Shown here: piece after piece, positions 44,570-52,740 of the stretch
Position numbering within the stretch: the stretch's first letter is position 1
How the letters are laid out: each line of letters opens with the position of its first letter
DNA from: an uncultured Lachnobacterium sp.
GTDB lineage: Bacteria > Bacillota > Clostridia > Lachnospirales > Lachnospiraceae
DNA: 64,000 nucleotides
Direction of reading: 5' to 3'
Assembly (NCBI GenBank): GCA_900543445.1
Contig: UQRC01000007.1
Coordinates: 1-64,000, forward strand
Position numbers and translations under genes: made by a program
The notes under the pieces: model-generated
The model's database searches: none
What the model saw: only the letters and a program-made list of their open reading frames with translations
Told to the model about the DNA's origin: nothing

Positions 44570-46471
44570 GACTTTATTTTTCTTGATGCTGTACATTTTT
44601 TCATCGGCCTGATTGATTAAGTCTTCAATCGCCGGAAATGTCAGATCTTCATGATAAGAAACTGATGCGTAGCCGGCACTCACAGACAGCAGGTAGGGTT
44701 TGGAACTGAGCTGATTATAATTGCGCAGATATTTATTGACGTGGACAATGAATTCATTTGCTTCGTCATCGTCACAACTGCATAATACATAGAACTCATC
44801 GCCGCCGAAGCGGGTACTGATCGCATCATCTGAGAAAGCATTTGTGATCGCTTTCCCGATTACCTGGAGTGCAAAGTCTCCCTCGGTATGTCCGAACTGA
44901 TCATTGATCACTTTCAGGCAGTCCATATCGAAAAGAAATGCGGTAAGCAGATCGCCCTCATTCAGCGAATAGAGTAGATGAGGAAGCCGCTTCTCGTATC
45001 CGTGCCGATTGTATAATCCCGTCAAAGAATCTCTCATATAGATGAATTCCAGCTTGGTCTGCATCAAGCGTGAAACCTTGATCTCACAGAGATTCTGTAG
45101 AAGCTGTGTCACATTCATGATCCAGTGTACCAGCTGGAAGTGGTAGCTGATCTGATTGTGTTCGTATGCCATTGCAATATATCCAAACTCGCGGTTCTCA
45201 AAAAACAGTGGAGATACAATGTATGCGGCGGACGAATCTTTGTTGATGAACTCCGGCAGCAGTGTACGTTTCGGGAAAGAACACTCCGGAAGGCGTTTGC
45301 CGTCCCTGATTGCAAGTTTTAAGAGTATAGTGTTCTTATCACCGGCATCCTCATCTTCGGCGTCTGTGAGCTCGAGAATGTGTCCGGAGAGAGAATCCCA
45401 GTCCGAGTACAGACACAGATAAAACTGGGTGCATCCCGGAATTAATTTTACATATTCGCTGAGCAGATCCATGCCCTCATCAATGTCTGTCACGTGTGAT
45501 AAGGCAGCGGACATACGCATCGATGTGTAGATGGATTCCTCCAGATTCTGGATACGGTTCAAAAGCTGATGACCGTACAGAATGTAGTTACTATGTGAAG
45601 TCGTACGGCAGCCGCAGCTTCCGCCGAGAACCGGTTCCGCAAATACATTCGTGCATTCCGGAATCGGGGTATTATGCATCAGTTTAAACAATTGCTTAAC
45701 CGACTCTGCACCCAGCTGGTATGTCGGGAAACTGACCGTTGTAAGAGGCGCCGTCATATTCTGTCCTTCAGGAAGCGCATCGCATCCGACTAAGGCGATA
45801 TCCTCCGGAATCCGGTATCCCTTGCGGATCGCAATAACGGTAAAAAGCAAAGCCATCTTGTCATTGTAGCAGACAACTGCTTCCGGAAGCTTATCACTTC
45901 CCTCACAGAAATAATCAAAAGCCTCCCGAACGCCCTCTTCCGTGATCGTTGTATCGAACATGTCATGATCACCGATCGTGTATCCGTGCTGGATCATGAC
46001 ATCCCGAAATGCCTGCGCACGCTTGTCTGAAAAATAGCTCTCCGTCTTGCAGCCAAGATAGCAGATATGTTTGTAATTATGTACGGAAATCAGATGCTCC
46101 GTCAGCGTTCCTGTTGTCAGGTTATTCTCAAGCGAGATACTTGGAAAAAATGTGCTCGTATCGACGATCTCAACGATCGGGCAGGAACATTTCTTCTTGA
46201 TCAGTTCGATGATCTGATCCTTGAGTTCCTGTGCCGGATAAGTGCCCGATGCCATAACGATACCGCTGAAATCTTCGAAATTCGGAATCCGCAGAATGCT
46301 TGCCTCGCCGCTTCCGTATTCGCCGAGATCTTCGCCGTCCGAGGAGGTTGCATAGATCTCTGTCTTGAATCCGTATTCGGCAGCCTGATCGACAACTCCC
46401 TGACAGACATTCCTCTGATAATCCCCGAAAATATGTGAAATAAATAATGCAATCTTTTTCGAATGGTACAT
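44546..46471 (-). CDS. LacI-type ligand-binding domain fused to a diguanylate cyclase
   Basis: A ~641-aa cytoplasmic protein. Residues ~1-285 form a LacI/GalR-type periplasmic-binding fold (KKIALFISHIFGDYQRNVCQGVVDQAAEYG, FSGIVMASGTYPAQE, PEAVVCYNDKMALLFTVIAIRKGYRIPEDIALVGCDALPEG) but with no DNA-binding HTH in front. A GAF-like middle region follows. The C-terminal GGDEF domain (DSLTGLYNRHGYEKRLP, DMDCLKVINDQFGHTEGD, RFGGDEFYVL) is intact; no RxxD inhibitory site is seen before GGDEF. It should turn sugar binding into c-di-GMP. The start at 46471 is preceded by AGGGGGAA. It converges with the two-component operon. Confidence 0.88.
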   Translation of the reverse strand: MYHSKKIALFISHIFGDYQRNVCQGVVDQAAEYGFKTEIYATSSDGEDLGEYGSGEASILRIPNFEDFSGIVMASGTYPAQELKDQIIELIKKKCSCPIVEIVDTSTFFPSISLENNLTTGTLTEHLISVHNYKHICYLGCKTESYFSDKRAQAFRDVMIQHGYTIGDHDMFDTTITEEGVREAFDYFCEGSDKLPEAVVCYNDKMALLFTVIAIRKGYRIPEDIALVGCDALPEGQNMTAPLTTVSFPTYQLGAESVKQLFKLMHNTPIPECTNVFAEPVLGGSCGCRTTSHSNYILYGHQLLNRIQNLEESIYTSMRMSAALSHVTDIDEGMDLLSEYVKLIPGCTQFYLCLYSDWDSLSGHILELTDAEDEDAGDKNTILLKLAIRDGKRLPECSFPKRTLLPEFINKDSSAAYIVSPLFFENREFGYIAMAYEHNQISYHFQLVHWIMNVTQLLQNLCEIKVSRLMQTKLEFIYMRDSLTGLYNRHGYEKRLPHLLYSLNEGDLLTAFLFDMDCLKVINDQFGHTEGDFALQVIGKAITNAFSDDAISTRFGGDEFYVLCSCDDDEANEFIVHVNKYLRNYNQLSSKPYLLSVSAGYASVSYHEDLTFPAIEDLINQADEKMYSIKKNKVKKIIRGA

Positions 46472-46563
46472 GTAAAAATTCCCCCTTTGTATCATTTGGT
46501 TTTGCAATTCCAAATCACTGAAATTATTAATTATATTTTATTCTCAATTTTTGTATATTTCAA

Positions 46564-46594
46564 GAAATATTTGGCTTTCGACATGCGCATACTA
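46564..46594 (+). promoter_or_regulatory. Sigma-G-like promoter for spoVAC
   Basis: GAAATA (46564-46569), an 18-nt spacer and CATACTA (46588-46594) resemble the forespore sigma-G consensus. The -10 is a perfect match and the -35 is near. It lies 47 bp before the spoVAC start. Confidence 0.55.
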
Positions 46595-46641
46595 CACAAG
46601 AAAAGGCGACAAAAAAATGACGGAAAGGAAGCGTGAAATTT

Positions 46642-47127
46642 ATGGCAGATAATTCGAAAGATGTGGGGCTTACACAGCAGCAGAAAAAGAGAAACGAGGA
46701 GTACAATGCGTACGTAAAACAGGTGACGCCGACACATAATCTCTGGGCGAATATGGGCAAGGCATTCCTGTTGGGTGGAGCAATCTGTCTGCTCGGACAG
46801 ATCATCACTTCGGTAGCGATGAATGTATTTTCACTTGAGCAGGAGACCGCTTCTATGTGGTGCAGTCTGATCCTTGTGCTGCTCAGTGTGATATTGACGA
46901 GTGCCAATGTCTACGGACTGCTTGCCAACTGGGGTGGTGCGGGAGCACTTGTGCCGATCACAGGTTTTGCGAACGGTGTGTGCGCATCAGCGGTTGAATT
47001 CCAGAAGGAGGGACAGGTATTTGGAATCGGATGTCAGATATTTAAGATCGCGGGACCGGTGATCCTGTATGGAATCTTTTCCAGCTGGGTACTCGGACTT
47101 GTCTACTGGATTATACAACTTTTTTAA
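46642..47127 (+). CDS. spoVAC: Stage V sporulation protein AC
   Basis: A 161-aa membrane protein with about four helices. The sequence YVKQVTPTHNLWANMGKAFLLGGAICLLGQ and the VPITGFANGVCASAVEFQKEGQVFGIGCQIFKIAGPVILYG block are characteristic of SpoVAC, the mechanosensitive pore component of the SpoVA dipicolinate channel. ATG 46642 is preferred over GTG 46633. It stands alone here, 23.5 kb from spoVAB and 9.5 kb from spoVAD, with its own sigma-G-like promoter. Confidence 0.92.
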   Translation: MADNSKDVGLTQQQKKRNEEYNAYVKQVTPTHNLWANMGKAFLLGGAICLLGQIITSVAMNVFSLEQETASMWCSLILVLLSVILTSANVYGLLANWGGAGALVPITGFANGVCASAVEFQKEGQVFGIGCQIFKIAGPVILYGIFSSWVLGLVYWIIQLF

Positions 47128-47157
47128 TGACAGAAATCGTCAAAAAACAAACGATTA

Positions 47158-47186
47158 TAGACAATCATCAGCGTGTGAAGTATAAT
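47158..47186 (+). promoter_or_regulatory. Promoter for the GGDEF/HD-GYP gene
   Basis: TAGACA (47158-47163), a 17-nt spacer and TATAAT (47181-47186). It gives a leader of about 60 nt. Confidence 0.65.
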
Positions 47187-47254
47187 GATATATAAAAATA
47201 AGAAATCATAAAGAAAAATAAGTGAGTATATGGGCATCTTTTAGAGGGCGGAAG

Positions 47255-49207
47255 ATGGAAGAGAAATATAAACTGACAAGACAACAGGCAGAAGAGGAAA
47301 TGCGGCAGTTCCGGGAAGTGTTTACGGTTGTGCGTCTTCTGAAGCCGGATGAGATTGGAAGAATGACCGGGGTATCGGATCAGGAACATAAGATTGCGGA
47401 CGAACTATGCAAATGCTATTCGTTCTGGGGAAATCAGAAGGCGTGCGAGAACTGTACATCGGAAGTGGCATTCCGTGAGAAGACACAGAAGACCAAGTGG
47501 GAATTCATGAATGAGGATATCTATCAGGTGATTTCGCGGTATGTAGAGATCGACGGTGTGCCGCAGGTGATGGAACTTGTGAAGAAACTCGACGATGACT
47601 GCCTTTTGGATGCGGACGGACGCGAGAAACTGATCGGCAAGATGATAAGGTATGATGATAAGTTGTATCGTGATGTCCTGACAGGTGCATATAACAGACG
47701 TTACTTTGAGGATCGTGTAAAAAATGTGCCGATGAAGGCGGGCGTTGCGATCATTGATATTGATGATTTTAAGCTTTGTAATGATACTTGCGGACATGAG
47801 GCGGGAGATGTTGCACTGCAGACACTTGTGCATACCATCCGCAAATACATCCGTAAAGCAGATATGATCATCCGCTACGGTGGGGACGAGTTCTTATTGA
47901 TCATGCCGGATGTAAGTGAAGAGGTGTTTGTGGAGAAGCTGCAGAAAATCCAGCGGAAGATACACTCGGTGCATATGTCACAGTACGGACAGATGCAGCT
48001 TTCCATCAGCATCGGTGGTGTGATGATGGGCGATGAGAGTGTCGAGCAGGCAGTACGTCGCGCAGACAAGCTGATGTATCAGGCAAAGACGCAGAAGAAC
48101 ATGGTCGTTACGGAAGAAGATGCGATTGACGGAGATCACAGGATCGAGCGGAGCAAGATCAGGCAGCAGTTGTTGATCGTAGATGATTCTGAAATCAACC
48201 GTGAGATTCTTGCGGAGATGCTAAAGGATGATTACCGGATTCTGCAGGCATCAAATGGAGAAGAAGGAATTTTCATGCTGCAGGAGCACGAGAATGATAT
48301 TGCGCTCGTTCTTCTTGACATCCTGATGCCGGGACTGAATGGATTCGATGTGCTCAATCAGATGAATTTAAATCACTGGATTGAAGACATACCGGTCATT
48401 ATCATATCGTCGGAGAATTCCAGTGATTATGTGCGCAAGGCCTATGAACTTGGCGCGTCGGACTATGTGAATCGTCCCTTTGATGCCAAGACCGTATACC
48501 AGCGTGTGTACAATATCATCAAGCTTTATGCGAAGCAGAAAAGGCTTCTGTCACTGGTAAAGGATCAGATCTATGAGAATGAGAAGAATAACCAGATGAT
48601 GATCAGGATCTTAAGCCATATCGTAGAATTTCGTAACGGAGAGAGTGGCAAGCATGTGCTGCACATCAACGTGCTGACAGGGCTTCTTCTCGAAAAGCTC
48701 GCGCATATATCAGATAAATATTATATCTCCGGTGATGAGCAGTACCTGATCACGACGGCATCGGCGTTACATGATATCGGCAAAATTGGAATCGATGAGA
48801 AGATATTAAACAAGCCAGGGCGTCTGACGAAGGAAGAATTTGAAATCATGAAGCAACATACAGTGATCGGCGAGGATATGTTAAAGCATCTCGAATTCTA
48901 TCAGGATGAGGAGCTTGTCCGTTATGCGAGGGAAATCTGCCGCTGGCATCATGAGCGTTACGACGGACGCGGTTATCCGGATGGACTTAAGGGAGATGAG
49001 ATCCCGATCGCGGCGCAGGTGGTTTCGCTGGCGGATGTCTATGATGCTTTGACAAGCGAGCGTGTTTACAAATCGGCATATTCGCATGACGTGGCAATGG
49101 AGATGATCTTAAACGGTGAATGCGGACAATTTAATCCACTTCTTCTGGAGTGTTTAAAACAGATTGCGGGAGAGATCCGTTTTTCGCTTGAGGTTGCCGA
49201 AGAATAA
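47255..49207 (+). CDS. GGDEF-REC-HD-GYP c-di-GMP signalling protein
   Basis: A 650-aa soluble protein. An N-terminal ~120-residue region has a Cys cluster (CKCYSFWGNQKACENC) that could bind a metal. The GGDEF domain (DVLTGAYNRRYFEDR, IRYGGDEFLLI) has an inhibitory-site-like RKAD five residues before GGDEF. A receiver domain follows (LLIVDDSEINREIL, LLDILMPGLNG). The C-terminal HD-GYP domain (ALHDIGKIGIDEKILNKPGRL, HHERYDGRGYPDGLKGDEIP) is intact. It could both make and break c-di-GMP under phosphorelay control. ATG 47255 is preferred. The HPt protein just downstream is a likely phospho-partner. Confidence 0.9.
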   Translation: MEEKYKLTRQQAEEEMRQFREVFTVVRLLKPDEIGRMTGVSDQEHKIADELCKCYSFWGNQKACENCTSEVAFREKTQKTKWEFMNEDIYQVISRYVEIDGVPQVMELVKKLDDDCLLDADGREKLIGKMIRYDDKLYRDVLTGAYNRRYFEDRVKNVPMKAGVAIIDIDDFKLCNDTCGHEAGDVALQTLVHTIRKYIRKADMIIRYGGDEFLLIMPDVSEEVFVEKLQKIQRKIHSVHMSQYGQMQLSISIGGVMMGDESVEQAVRRADKLMYQAKTQKNMVVTEEDAIDGDHRIERSKIRQQLLIVDDSEINREILAEMLKDDYRILQASNGEEGIFMLQEHENDIALVLLDILMPGLNGFDVLNQMNLNHWIEDIPVIIISSENSSDYVRKAYELGASDYVNRPFDAKTVYQRVYNIIKLYAKQKRLLSLVKDQIYENEKNNQMMIRILSHIVEFRNGESGKHVLHINVLTGLLLEKLAHISDKYYISGDEQYLITTASALHDIGKIGIDEKILNKPGRLTKEEFEIMKQHTVIGEDMLKHLEFYQDEELVRYAREICRWHHERYDGRGYPDGLKGDEIPIAAQVVSLADVYDALTSERVYKSAYSHDVAMEMILNGECGQFNPLLLECLKQIAGEIRFSLEVAEE

Positions 49208-49230
49208 GGAAAATCACGTACAAGAATAAA

Positions 49231-49259
49231 TTGACAGCATACTTTTGCGTCATTATAAT
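49231..49259 (+). promoter_or_regulatory. Perfect-consensus promoter for the HPt gene
   Basis: TTGACA (49231-49236), a 17-nt spacer and TATAAT (49254-49259): a full sigma-A consensus. The HPt gene starts 36 nt after the -10, so it is expected to be expressed strongly and independently of its upstream neighbour. Confidence 0.85.
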
Positions 49260-49294
49260 GTAACTATACAGGTAAGCAACAGGGAGAAAAACAA

Positions 49295-49654
49295 ATGACA
49301 TTGGAAGAATGTTATGAAAGTTTTAAGGGAGACTATGAGGAGGTCGTAAATCGTCTGTGTTCGCGTAAATTTGTTGAGAAGTTTCTCGTGAAATTTCTTG
49401 CGGACAAGAGTTATGAGGATCTGCACCGGTATCTGGATGAAGAGAATTATGAAGAGGCATTCCGCGCAGCACACACGCTTAAGGGAGTCTGCCAGAATCT
49501 GGGAATTAAATCCTTGTATGAATCGGATTACGAGGTGACAGAGGCTCTCAGGGGCGGTAAGAATGAGGTGACGCCGGAGATGCTGCAGCGGCTCGATGCG
49601 GATTACGAGAACGTTGTTCATGCGATTCAGGAATATCAGCAGTCTGCTGAGTAG
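49295..49654 (+). CDS. Histidine phosphotransfer (HPt) protein
   Basis: A 119-aa four-helix HPt protein. The phosphorylatable H60 lies in RAAHTLKGVCQNLGI. Free-standing HPt proteins relay phosphate between receiver domains. The REC domain of the gene directly upstream is the obvious local partner. It has its own consensus promoter. Confidence 0.88.
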   Translation: MTLEECYESFKGDYEEVVNRLCSRKFVEKFLVKFLADKSYEDLHRYLDEENYEEAFRAAHTLKGVCQNLGIKSLYESDYEVTEALRGGKNEVTPEMLQRLDADYENVVHAIQEYQQSAE

Positions 49655-49944
49655 AGATTTCAATCAGGCACTGGCGGTATGCGGTCGATGATGAGCGCAT
49701 ATCTGTCCGGTGCTTTCTTTGAGTCATAGGAAATTCCTTCCCATGATTCAAAAACGCTCCGCTCGGAAGTAAAAGTACAGGGAGTATAAGAGGCAAGTGT
49801 TTATGAGTCGGAATATGATGCAAAACAGTATTATTACATGTACTATACTCCGGTCGGAATGTTCGATTGCGAAATGCTTGTGGGGCGTACTTCGGCGGGA
49901 AGCAATCGTATTATGGAATATAGAATGAAAAGGAGTATCTAGGA
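49655..49944. other. Intergenic stretch with no gene seen
   Basis: This 290-bp gap holds no convincing ORF, promoter or terminator. A modest hairpin TATGCG/CGCATA lies near 49678-49702. The start of the GH3 gene has AAAAGGAG nearby at its 3' end. Confidence 0.4.
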
Positions 49945-52704
49945 ATGGGTAAATACGCTTTGGACATGGAGCAATATGTCGCATTGGCAAGACAGACAGC
50001 AGCGGAGGGCTGCGTACTTTTAAAGAATGACAATCAGACACTGCCGCTTCGCACAGGAGACCGAGTGGCAGTATTCGGAAGAATCGCATCTACATATTAC
50101 AAGAGTGGACTTGGTTCCGGTGGTCTGGTCAACACCAGATACGTGGTCGGAATCTTAGATGCATTAAAAGAAGAGAAAGATATTACGATCGATGAGAAGC
50201 TTCTGAAGGTCTATGAGGACTGGACGAAGGAGCATCCGTATGATGTCGGAGAAGGCTGGGGACGTGTACCCTGGTCACAGGAGGAGATGCCGCTTGAGGA
50301 CAGCGTCGTTGCAGATGCCGCTGCAAACAACGATATCGCAATCGTTGTGGTAGGACGTACGGCAGGCGAAGATCAGGACAACACACCGGATCCGGGAAGT
50401 TATCTTCTGACGGACACCGAGCGTGATATGATCGCGAAGGTCAGCAGTAAGTTCGCACGTACGGTCGTATTGCTGAATGTAGGCAACATCATTGATATGA
50501 AGTGGGTGAAGGAGTGTAATCCATCCGCAGTCATGTATGTGTGGCAGGGCGGCCAGGAAGGCGGACACGGTGTATGTGACGCCTTGACCGGCAGGGTCAA
50601 TCCTTGCGGAAAACTGACCGATACGATCGCGTATGATATCAAGGATTATCCGTCAACCGAGAATTTTGGAGATGAGCGTAAGAATTATTACAAGGAAGAT
50701 ATCTATGTGGGATATCGTTATTTTGAGTCGTTTGCGAAGGATAAGGTATTGTATCCGTTTGGATTCGGATTATCGTATACAGCATTTGAGATCGCTTCTG
50801 CAATTACAGATGTGACAGAGAATGCAATTACAGTAGAAGCTGTGGTTAAGAATACAGGTGATACTGCCGGTAAAGAAGTGGTAGAGGTCTATGTCGAGGC
50901 TCCGCAGGGAATGCTCGGAAAGCCTTCGCGTGTGCTCGCAGGCTTTGCAAAGACACAGGTGATCGCACCGGGGGAGGAAGAGAAGGTTACGATTGTGATT
51001 CCGAAGAAAGCGTATGCTTCTTATGATGACAGCGGCGTGACCGGACATAAGGATAGTTTTCTTCTTGAGGCAGGAAGCTACAAGATCTACGCTGGCGCAG
51101 ATGTGCGATCTGCCGCACTTGCGGGAAGTTACGAGCAGGAACTAAAGGTGATTGAACAGCTGGAAGAAGCCTGTGCGCCTTCGGAACAGTTTGAGCGAAT
51201 GACAAGAGATGCAGACGGAACACTTGTGTACAAGAAGATTCCGGCGCGTGAATTTGGTCCATACGACCGCATTGAGAAACCGGAAGAGATTGCTTACACC
51301 GGTGACAAGGGCTATAAGCTTGCAGATGTATATAACAAGAAGATCACGATGGATGAATTTATTGCTCAGTTGTCCGATGAGCAGCTGATCATGCTTTTTC
51401 ATGCAGAGGGAATGTGTAGCCCGAAGGTAACCGCAGGTACAGCGTGTGCATTCGGTGGTCTTACCGAGGAACTGCGTGCGCTTGGCATCCCGGCAACCTG
51501 CACGACAGACGGACCGTCCGGACTTCGTATGGACTGCGGAACCAAGGCGTTCTCGCTTCCAAACGGTACGCTGATCGGATGTACCTTTGATCTGGAACTG
51601 GCACAGAAGCTTTATGAGATGACCGGATATGAGCTGCGCAAGAATCGTGTGGATTCTCTGCTCGGACCTGGCATGAACATCCACAGAAATCCGCTCAATG
51701 GTCGAAACTTTGAGTATATTTCCGAGGATCCGCTTGTGACGGGAAAGATGGCAGCGGCACAGATCAAGGGACTTGGCATCGTTGGATCGACCGGAACGAT
51801 CAAGCATTTTGCAACGAACAACCAGGAGCATAAGCGCCGAGAGGTTGAGGCGGTCGTATCGGTGCGAGCACTGCGTGAAATCTATTTGAGAGGCTATGAG
51901 ATTGCGGTAAGAGAGGGACATGCCCGTTCGGTTATGACCACATATGGTCCAATAAATGGTTTGTGGACAGCTTCGAACTATGATCTCAATACGATCGTGC
52001 TCCGCAAGGACTGGGGCTTTACCGGAATTGTCATGACAGACTGGTGGGCTGCCGGAAGCGACGAGAACCAGCCGTCAAGCGTTGAGAATCGTGCAGGAAT
52101 GGTTGAGGCGCAGAATGATATGTATATGGTGACTTCGGATTGTACGGATCTTGCGCAGGATAACGTCAAGGAGGCGCTTGAAAACGGACGCATCACAAGA
52201 GGCATGTTGCAGCGTAATGCGCGCAATATTTTAGGCTTTATTTTACAGTCTCCGGCGATGCTTTATGAGATGGATATGATTTCTGAGGAAGAGATTGCAG
52301 ATGCGAAGTCCGGCGATGAGGATGAGATCGATTACAGCAATGTCAGATACTATAAGCCAGACGAGAATGGTGATGTGATCATTCCGGGAGAGGGATGGAA
52401 CACGAATCAGGGACAGTCGGTTGTAGTTGGAATCGAGGTAGATCTTGCTGAGTATGATCTGGAAGTGGTATCGCGTTCACCGCTCGATGATCTGGCACAG
52501 ATTTCGATTACGGTATTCTATGACAGCATCTTAAAGATGGTGCTTCCGCTTCGCGGATCGAACGGAAAATGGATGAATGACAAGTTTGATTTCGGTGGAA
52601 TTGTCGGAAAGAACCATTATATCCGGTTCTACTTCGGCGCCACCGGACTTGAGATTGATCATATTGCGCTCCGGTATCGCAAGAAGCTGGAACTTCCGTT
52701 TTAA
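49945..52704 (+). CDS. GH3 beta-glucosidase with reversed domain order
   Basis: A 919-aa cytoplasmic GH3 enzyme. The usual C-terminal domain comes first (AAEGCVLLKNDNQTLPL, VVVGRTAGEDQDNTPDPGSYLLTDTE), then a fibronectin III-like segment (NTGDTAGKEVVEVYVEAPQGMLGKPSRVLAGFAKT), then the catalytic barrel with GPSGLR, GPGMNIHRNPLNGRNFEYISEDP, KHFATNNQE and the nucleophile D699 in MTDWW. This reversed layout is known from Ruminococcus albus-type beta-glucosidases. It probably removes glucose from short beta-glucans brought in by the importer at 33.7-37 kb. Confidence 0.9.
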   Translation: MGKYALDMEQYVALARQTAAEGCVLLKNDNQTLPLRTGDRVAVFGRIASTYYKSGLGSGGLVNTRYVVGILDALKEEKDITIDEKLLKVYEDWTKEHPYDVGEGWGRVPWSQEEMPLEDSVVADAAANNDIAIVVVGRTAGEDQDNTPDPGSYLLTDTERDMIAKVSSKFARTVVLLNVGNIIDMKWVKECNPSAVMYVWQGGQEGGHGVCDALTGRVNPCGKLTDTIAYDIKDYPSTENFGDERKNYYKEDIYVGYRYFESFAKDKVLYPFGFGLSYTAFEIASAITDVTENAITVEAVVKNTGDTAGKEVVEVYVEAPQGMLGKPSRVLAGFAKTQVIAPGEEEKVTIVIPKKAYASYDDSGVTGHKDSFLLEAGSYKIYAGADVRSAALAGSYEQELKVIEQLEEACAPSEQFERMTRDADGTLVYKKIPAREFGPYDRIEKPEEIAYTGDKGYKLADVYNKKITMDEFIAQLSDEQLIMLFHAEGMCSPKVTAGTACAFGGLTEELRALGIPATCTTDGPSGLRMDCGTKAFSLPNGTLIGCTFDLELAQKLYEMTGYELRKNRVDSLLGPGMNIHRNPLNGRNFEYISEDPLVTGKMAAAQIKGLGIVGSTGTIKHFATNNQEHKRREVEAVVSVRALREIYLRGYEIAVREGHARSVMTTYGPINGLWTASNYDLNTIVLRKDWGFTGIVMTDWWAAGSDENQPSSVENRAGMVEAQNDMYMVTSDCTDLAQDNVKEALENGRITRGMLQRNARNILGFILQSPAMLYEMDMISEEEIADAKSGDEDEIDYSNVRYYKPDENGDVIIPGEGWNTNQGQSVVVGIEVDLAEYDLEVVSRSPLDDLAQISITVFYDSILKMVLPLRGSNGKWMNDKFDFGGIVGKNHYIRFYFGATGLEIDHIALRYRKKLELPF

Positions 52705-52740
52705 GAGATTGTAGTTTAGGAGATATAAAAATAGATAAAC

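Noticed and set aside
51142..51921. 259-aa minus-strand frame inside the GH3 gene
   Set aside because: Shadow of the real gene; no domain, no RBS, wrong codon usage.
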